A stretch of 64,000 bases of DNA, taken from contig JALKBU010000108.1 in assembly GCA_023091735.1 (NCBI GenBank), positions 18,829 through 82,828 on the forward strand, given 5' to 3'. The notes beneath the pieces are model-generated. The model saw nothing but the letters and a program-made list of their open reading frames with translations. It was not told the origin of the DNA and did not search any database. Positions 59,057 to 64,000 of the stretch are shown here, piece by piece. Both the position numbers and the translations under genes were made by a program. The stretch's first letter is position 1. Every line of letters begins with the position of its first letter. This DNA comes from Trichomonas tenax. Its lineage: Eukaryota > Parabasalia > Trichomonadida > Trichomonadidae.

Positions 59057-59512
59057 TTACTTGGATCTACCTATGAATAATGCAGACAATCTTTCTGTAA
59101 TTTGATCGCGAAGGTTGTCGCGGTTGTTAAAGAAGATTTCATCAACATTTTCCTTGAAATCTCTCAAAGTTTCTTTGATTGGATCTTCGCAATCTGGTAT
59201 ATTGATGTATTCTTCGGCGTAAGATTTATTTGCATTTAGTTTGAACTTATTTCCCGATTCTGCGACACATGCGCGAAAAGTATTTTCCATTTTGTGAAGT
59301 TTGAGGTAACGAAGAACGCATTCTGTTGCTACCAAGTAAACTTCTTCCTCTTTGAGCTGTTTGTATGGCTTCAATCCTTCGATATCAGATTGTTGGACAG
59401 CTTCGCTTAAATTAGCCAGCAATCTTGCATGGAGATCAAAGAACGCCCCGTCCGCTTTCATTTTGTCCATCACGTTGACATTTAACTGCTTCTGTTGATT
59501 TGCATCAGACAT
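59057..59512 (-). CDS. LisH-domain protein, FOP/TON1-like
   Basis: This 151-residue protein has FFDLHARLLANLSEAVQQ (about 25-42), where FOP-family proteins have a KIRAxLRAxVFxAL helix. A LisH motif follows, EEVYLVATECVLRYLKLHKM and ENTFRACVAESG (about 55-86). This order (helix, then LisH dimerisation motif) is the N-terminal module of FOP/FGFR1OP, OFD1 and plant TON1, which act at centrioles and basal bodies. The C-terminal part is helical and charged. A flagellated protist would use it at basal bodies; this is inference. The start is ATG 59512. Confidence 0.65.
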   Translation of the reverse strand: MSDANQQKQLNVNVMDKMKADGAFFDLHARLLANLSEAVQQSDIEGLKPYKQLKEEEVYLVATECVLRYLKLHKMENTFRACVAESGNKFKLNANKSYAEEYINIPDCEDPIKETLRDFKENVDEIFFNNRDNLRDQITERLSALFIGRSK

Positions 59513-59861
59513 TTTTTTATATCAATAAAAAAATAAATCCGTTTTGAATAGAAAATCCATTTTAAAATTGTGTCATGCTGACTTTGTTATGGATTTATTC
59601 ATTGCATCGACTTCTATCCATATTTATTTAATAATTCTTGATTTTTGAATGCATTAATGTTGCATTTGAAATATTAAACATAAAAATGTTGTTTTGTTAG
59701 GTATCACATGATCAATTATCTTATGTTGCTAATAAACTATATATGGGTGAGATAGAATTGATGTGGTAATAATTGATGAACTTCTCTCAATCAAAACTTC
59801 TTCGGGACATTGCTTATTGAATAAATTGTAGACATGAATAATAAAGAGTCACAAAAAAGTG
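59513..59861. other. AT-rich spacer
   Basis: A 349-bp spacer upstream of the LisH gene with no distinct motif. Confidence 0.5.
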
Positions 59862-60147
59862 ACGTGTTTACATGGCAAATGTATTTCATTTTGACATGTA
59901 AAATTGGTTAGCTAATTAGAATCTGTATTTATAAAGTTCAATTAAACTTGTTATAGCATCTGAAAATCCTATTAAAGAATCTATCACGCTTGCTAGAGCA
60001 TCTAAGAAGCTTGTTAGAGAGTCTATCAAGCTTGTTAAAGCGTCTACTAAGCTTGTTAGAGAGTCTATCAAGCTTAATAGAACACCCTTTGTTATAATGG
60101 CATACTTTACATGTCAAAACATATTTATAACTGCCATGTAAACACGT
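59862..60147. mobile_element. 286-bp MITE-like element with 42-bp inverted ends built from the CATGT motif
   Basis: The left end is ACGTGTTTACATGGCA then a variable part, then TTTTGACATGTAAA. The reverse complement of the right end is ACGTGTTTACATGGCA, a variable part, then TTTTGACATGTAAA. Arms are 59862-59903 and 60106-60147. The interior holds the 21-bp tandem repeat at 59941-60080. I see no clear target duplication. The same TTTACATGNCA core recurs in several spacers of the window. Confidence 0.55.
59941..60080 (+). repeat. 21-bp tandem repeat (six to seven units)
   Basis: Units such as AAGCTTGTTAGAGAGTCTATC and AAGCTTGTTAAAGCGTCTACT alternate, each 21 bp. Read on the plus strand, the units are seven-residue peptides (KLVRESI / KLVKAST) without a stop. 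The period is a multiple of three, and differences often keep chemically similar residues, so the array may derive from a coding repeat. Confidence 0.65.
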
Positions 60148-60203
60148 TGCTTTTACAAAAGTGATATTTTTTGCTTTTTCGTTCCAGTGGGTCAAAAAAA
60201 CCG

Positions 60204-60268
60204 GCATCTGGCCTTGATATGCCGCTTGCGGCTGACGCGACGCATCAGGCCTTCGTCGGCCTGTGACC
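60204..60268. repeat. GC-rich island, possible dispersed-repeat relic
   Basis: GGCATCTGGCCTTGATATGC followed by CGCTTGCGGCTGACGCGACG and CATCAGGCCTTCGTCGGCCT is the most GC-rich stretch in the window, with abrupt edges in AT-rich flanks. No tRNA fold or CCA-like end is visible. It is probably a fragment of a repeat or an acquired segment. Confidence 0.35.
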
Positions 60269-60501
60269 AATCCAACAAAATCGCGCAATACAAAATATGT
60301 CCATTATTTTTTATCTTTTCTCTTCTCCCCTTCTCCTTTGTTACTTCTCAGTTTAATAATCAAACATATTGAAGACATTTTGAAAATCACTCCGAGTGTA
60401 AGCGATATAGCGATGGTGCTGTGGACAGTGATACTACAACACCATCAGCATATCAATTACACCCGGAAAAACAACATTCCAGGCAGATAATTTAATGCAT
60501 T

Positions 60502-60711
60502 TTAAAAAGTTAGGTTTTCCGTCCTGCCCTCGCTGCAAAGGTCGCTAATGGGGTTTATGAGAGGACCTTGACAACAGGGAAGTTCGCAAAACCTATATTT
60601 TTGAATGTTCTACCAATCCGTCTTGTTTTATTATACATTTAGCTATTTTTTTAAATCATAAAATCTCCCCCACTGAATGCAAATGGTGCATTAGAACTGG
60701 ATCAATGTAAT
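60502..60711 (+). pseudogene. Zinc-ribbon relic with two stops
   Basis: On the plus strand FPSCPRCKGR is followed by a TAA, WGL, a TGA, then EDLDNREVRKTYIFECSTNP and SCFI. C-x2-C near the start and C-x5-C later make a four-cysteine zinc-ribbon pattern, like those at the start of some transposases (for example ISXO2/IS1595-type). Two in-frame stops and lack of a downstream catalytic domain mark it as decayed. Confidence 0.4.
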
Positions 60712-60740
60712 CACTAGTCCTAATGCACCATTTGCATTGA
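60674..60740. repeat. Hairpin 1 of a cluster
   Basis: TGAATGCAAATGGTGCATTA (60674) and TAATGCACCATTTGCATT (60721) pair as inverted arms with a loop of about 25 bases. Confidence 0.7.
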
Positions 60741-60800
60741 ATGAAATAGAAAGTTTTAGTGAAATTTGATCACTGACTTTCATCATATTGTTATATCTCT

Positions 60801-60860
60801 ATATTCTCAGCGACAGTGCCACTCACACATGTGATAGGTGACGTTGTCACTGAGAATATT
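60801..60860. repeat. Hairpin 2 of the cluster, related to 51452-51644
   Basis: ATATTCTCAGCGACAGTGCC (60801) pairs with ACGTTGTCACTGAGAATATT (60841). The loop contains CACATGTG, itself a palindrome. The arm ATTCTCAGcgacaGTGCCAC matches ATTCTCAGtgttgGTGCCAC of the hairpin inside the Polinton-like element. Confidence 0.7.
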
Positions 60861-61470
60861 GGAATAGAACAACTACAAATATGTTTTTTTTAGAATTGGG
60901 TTCAAAAATAGTAAATAACATTGATTATAATATGACAATGATTGAAGTAAGGCCTACGAAATGATGGGAATGTTAAAAACTCTTTCAAATCATAATCAAA
61001 ATCGAGACATTTTCAAACTTTTTATTTAAGTTTTCTTCTTCATACAAATGTCACTGATGGCATGATTTAGTGACATGTGTACCAAGAAGATGATAAAAAC
61101 AACAAGTTTTGTTGGTGATTCATGTTTCTCCAACAACTGTGTGCCAATAGCACATTAAGGCTTGAGAAATCTAATAAAAAGACCACATATACCATTGGTA
61201 CACAATGATGGATGAATTTTTATCAGGTAATTTATATTGATTTATATAATAGTGTGTTTGAGTTCTTCTTCTCGTTACTGAAGCCACTGCACACATGTGC
61301 AATGACCGAAGAACCAATTAGAAGAACACATACACAACAATTGGATGAGTTTCAATTTTTCACCCCACCAGAGGTCAGTTGCACAATGAGACTTAAACTG
61401 TATGATAGAGAGTTGCACTGCATTATTACAACAAAGTATTGGCAGGAATTAATATTCTTGGTCGATTTTG

Positions 61471-61566
61471 AAATGCTGTTCTATGCACTCCAAAATCGAT
61501 TTCAGAGTCGATGGCACACATTTCTATTGACTAATGAATCAATTTGGAGTGTATAGAACAGCATTT
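61471..61566. repeat. Hairpin 3 of the cluster
   Basis: AAATGCTGTTCTATGCACTC then CAAA (61471) and TTTGGAGTGTATAGAACAGC then ATTT (61543) form 24-bp inverted arms with one mismatch. The 48-bp interior contains the smaller inverted pair ATCGATT and AGTCGAT. Confidence 0.7.
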
Positions 61567-62360
61567 CCCTTACTTTTGGCGTTTTCCCTTTCCAGACATG
61601 GAACATATTTGAGACGTAGATTTTGCGATAAAAGCATGCTGTTTAACTCAGATACACATTATGCGATGTAAGACTGTCTTGTGAATATATTATACTATGC
61701 AATCTTTGAGATATATACATTTTATTAGCAAAAAAAATCATACATTATTGACTCCTTACAGTATCAATTTTGTTGACACAGCATCAACTTGGAACACACT
61801 CAATATCACTAATATAGGCATGAAACAATTAAAATACCCATCTACAACATATAAAAGAGGTGTTATGCATGACAAAACACAAAAACACACATTTTTAAAA
61901 TAATGCAATTTTTCATCAAATTTAAAGTTCAAAATCTGTTAATGTTCACATCGAATTTATATAAAAAGCTTATAAAAAATACAAGTACATATGAATTCAA
62001 TTATTAAACGTAAAATATAAGTTTAATCTCATAACTAAAATTTTAAATTATTGTGTTTATGCTATTTAATCTATGTATCAATAATATGCATATCTATCTA
62101 AATACAATATTAGTGTTGAATACCTTCAATTACATAATTTTTTAAAAAACATTCAATTAATTAAACTTTACTAATTCATGAGCTTTCAGTAACAACATCG
62201 CTAGACTATACCTAGACATTTCGCTAATGAATGAAGGTCTATAATAGCCCTCATCAAATTTTAGCTTTTAACCTTAAAACATTTGGCGAAAAAAAAAGAT
62301 GATAGACTAAATTTGGAGAGCTCTCAGCAGATGGCTGGCCGGTGAGCCTTGTAAATTCAA
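61567..62360. other. AT-rich spacer
   Basis: No gene or repeat recognised. The plus-strand ORF at 61697-61903 lacks any recognisable domain. Confidence 0.5.
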
Positions 62361-62545
62361 GGTGAGGGCTTCATCGAGTATGAGAATAGAGGCTCATCGA
62401 TTCAAGTAGAGGAGCTAATTGATTCAAGTCGAGTGTCTCGTCGATTCAGTCAAGTGACTCATCGCATCAGTAGAAAACTCATAGATTATGAGAAGAGTGG
62501 ATCGTCGATGATGAGAAGAAACTCGAAGATGATGTAATTGCGAAT
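62361..62545. repeat. Degenerate roughly 22-bp tandem repeat, GC-raised
   Basis: Successive units AGAGGCTCATCGATTCAAGT, AGAGGAGCTAATTGATTCAA, GAGTGTCTCGTCGATTCAGT, AAGTGACTCATCGCATCAGT and GAGTGGATCGTCGATGATGA share the core CTCxTCGATTCA with a 21-23-bp period. Base composition is clearly less AT-rich than the flanks. The raised composition continues to about 62660 without clear units. Confidence 0.5.
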
Positions 62546-62737
62546 CGATGGTATGGAGCAGATTGCCAACCCTCATCGATGTTGTAGAGAAGTTTGATGA
62601 AGCGTTCGAGGAGCTTGTATGTTGGGTAGCACAGTCGAAAGCCGTACTACCCGAAGGAATGATAATCTAAAAGCACTTAAACGTTTTATAAAGTGGCACT
62701 TTTAAATGTAAACATATAAATATGACGCATAAACATG

Positions 62738-62862
62738 GGATTTCCGACTTGTCATAATGGATTTTGACGCGTCAAAATAGATTTCTGAAGTGTATACTGG
62801 TTTTCTGACTCGTCATAATGGGGTTTCTGACATAATTGAAAGAATTATTTGTCATAATGTCA
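62738..62862. repeat. Degenerate tandem repeat (TTTCTGACTYGTCATAATGG)
   Basis: GATTTCCGACTTGTCATAAT, GATTTTGACGCGTCAAAATA, GATTTCTGAAGTGTATACTG, TTTTCTGACTCGTCATAATG and GTTTCTGACATAATTG are imperfect units of about 22-26 bp. Confidence 0.5.
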
Positions 62863-63369
62863 AGGATTTTCATGAAATTCTGACAGCAATATTTTTCGAA
62901 AAAACGTGTTTGAAATAAATGAATGAATTATGAATAATGTCTATAATAAAGAAGATTTCATTATTTAGATTTTTAAATTTATCATTTTATTCGCCACAAA
63001 TTGAAATTTTACTAAAAAATTGAATTTTCTTGAAATCCCACAATCCCAATGAAACTTAAGGTTTGTTTCAGTGTCAGATACATATGAAAAAGAATAAGCA
63101 CTTTAAATTGTAACTAAAAAGCGTAAGTGTTCGAAAAGAAGACATCCACTAAAAGAATAGTGTACTTGAGAGAAGACTTTTTTGAGTTTTGCTTTTTATT
63201 GTAAAAACTTTTATTTTTAGAAAAATAAAATGAAAATTGAAAGTCATTATATGTTCTATTGACATTTCCAACAAAAAATGATTGTTCAGTATGTTTGAAC
63301 AAATCTGTCGTGTAAAGGTGGTTTGATGTGTAAATACCAAATCTGACATTACATTTTGTAAACTATGAC

Positions 63370-63465
63370 TTTACAAAAAAATCCACAAATGCTCTCAATT
63401 AGTTTACAAAAATCCATTCAGCACTCAAATAGTTTACAAACAATCCACTAAGTACTCAATTAGGA
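63370..63465. repeat. Three-copy 30-33-bp tandem repeat
   Basis: CTTTACAAAAAAATCCACAA, AGTTTACAAAAATCCATTCA and AGTTTACAAACAATCCACTA, each followed by a CTCAA(T/A)T tail, repeat with spacings of 33 and 30 bp. The TTTACAaa core and period resemble the CATGT-motif arrays elsewhere in the window. Confidence 0.6.
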
Positions 63466-64000
63466 TGTCAAAAAAATTTACGCTCAGGACAGATGGAGTC
63501 GCAACTCCCATTGTCATTCGAACTGTCTTATGTCCTTGAAACAGCATGGATAATTCGATATTTGGCCATAATGTTTTGTTATTTCCATCAGAAAATTGAT
63601 TGTCATAGCCGAGATATAAATCGTATTTGAAGAAATAAACGCAGAATGCAAGAAATAGTGTTCGCTTTTACTTTATATCACTCATTGTATGCACTCAAGC
63701 ACAATGCAGTTATATTTAGCTTCATAATTACCAAGTAATTCAAATTAAATTCCTTTATTCGACAAATTTATCAGTTTAAATCCAATGAAACCCATTCCAT
63801 TAAGATGAGAATAGGTTTTACGTCATTTGCAGTACGATATATATCCAAAAATCTGGCAGTATTTTTCCTTCTACGGTGTAGTCCCGCGACCTTCATAACT
63901 TTTTATCTGATCAATATTTTTTCGATTTGAAAGTACTTTCATGTACATATTGATAGTTATCTATCCAGTGGTATAAGTGGCACAGTCTATATATCTATCA
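63466..64000. other. AT-rich window end
   Basis: No gene, repeat or RNA recognised; a gene may begin or end just beyond the edge. Confidence 0.4.

Noticed and set aside
7870..59512. Spliceosomal introns in broken frames
   Set aside because: No trichomonad-type GTATGT...ACTAAC-ACACAG pattern was seen; frames are either continuous or broken by single lesions.
60181..60268. tRNA or rRNA gene in the GC-rich island
   Set aside because: I could not form a cloverleaf or find T-loop or anticodon-arm signals.

Overview
The window is eukaryotic nuclear DNA from a parabasalid (trichomonad) protist, most likely a Tritrichomonas-like species; I cannot fix the species from sequence alone. The reasons are: very AT-rich spacers; long intronless ORFs (up to about 1,650 codons) starting a few bases after TCA-type initiator motifs; and a typical trichomonad protein set. 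That set includes a multi-membrane-span PAS/cyclase-like protein, a TKL kinase with a helical-repeat tail, an AIG1-type GTPase, a Myb factor, relics of ankyrin and discoidin (F5/8C) proteins, and a Polinton/Maverick-type element.

Layout. 1-4299 (-): N-terminal part of a giant protein, probably BEACH family, cut by the window edge. 4559-5572 (-): DNase II. 7870-12048 (+): membrane PAS/cyclase-like protein. 12370-16311 (-): helical-repeat protein. 16774-18022 (-): frameshifted HXXXDG acyltransferase pseudogene. 19036-23973 (-): IQ/Sfi1-like cytoskeletal protein. 24656-25270 (-): discoidin-domain pseudogene. 25657-26244 (-): TEX264-like membrane protein. 26615-29317 (+): condensin-II CAP-G2. 29318-32474: spacer with ankyrin relics and a satellite. 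32475-35375 (+): TKL kinase. 35440-38517 (-): importin-beta-like protein. 38900-40810 (-): unknown coiled protein. 41266-42471 (-): AIG1 GTPase interrupted by an in-frame TAG. 42768-42978: mariner-type MITE. 45130-46473 (+): SCAR/WAVE. 48219-48827 (+): CFAP97-like flagellar protein. 49303-53182: decayed Polinton-like element with 297-bp terminal inverted repeats. 53211-53822 (-): Myb gene with an in-frame TGA. 54581-54952 (+): small membrane protein. 55941-56126 (+): tiny Lys/His/Asp/Glu repeat protein. 56727-58703 (+): PDS5-like cohesin regulator. 59057-59512 (-): LisH/FOP-like protein. 59862-64000: repeats, hairpins and element debris with no convincing gene.

The intact genes are housekeeping. 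They cover chromosome structure (CAP-G2, PDS5), nuclear transport, actin nucleation, flagellum/basal body (CFAP97-like, FOP-like, Sfi1-like), signalling (kinase, cyclase-like) and lysosome/ER (DNase II, TEX264). They alternate strands and there are no operons.

The most interesting signals are non-genic. One is a TTTACATGACAAA-type motif repeated in direct orientation with about 31-32 bp spacing in several unrelated spacers. Another is the Polinton-like element, with divergent truncated capsid genes and a hairpin insertion. A third is a pair of otherwise intact reading frames (Myb, AIG1), each interrupted by one in-frame stop. A fourth is a cyclase-like domain that lacks the metal-binding signature.
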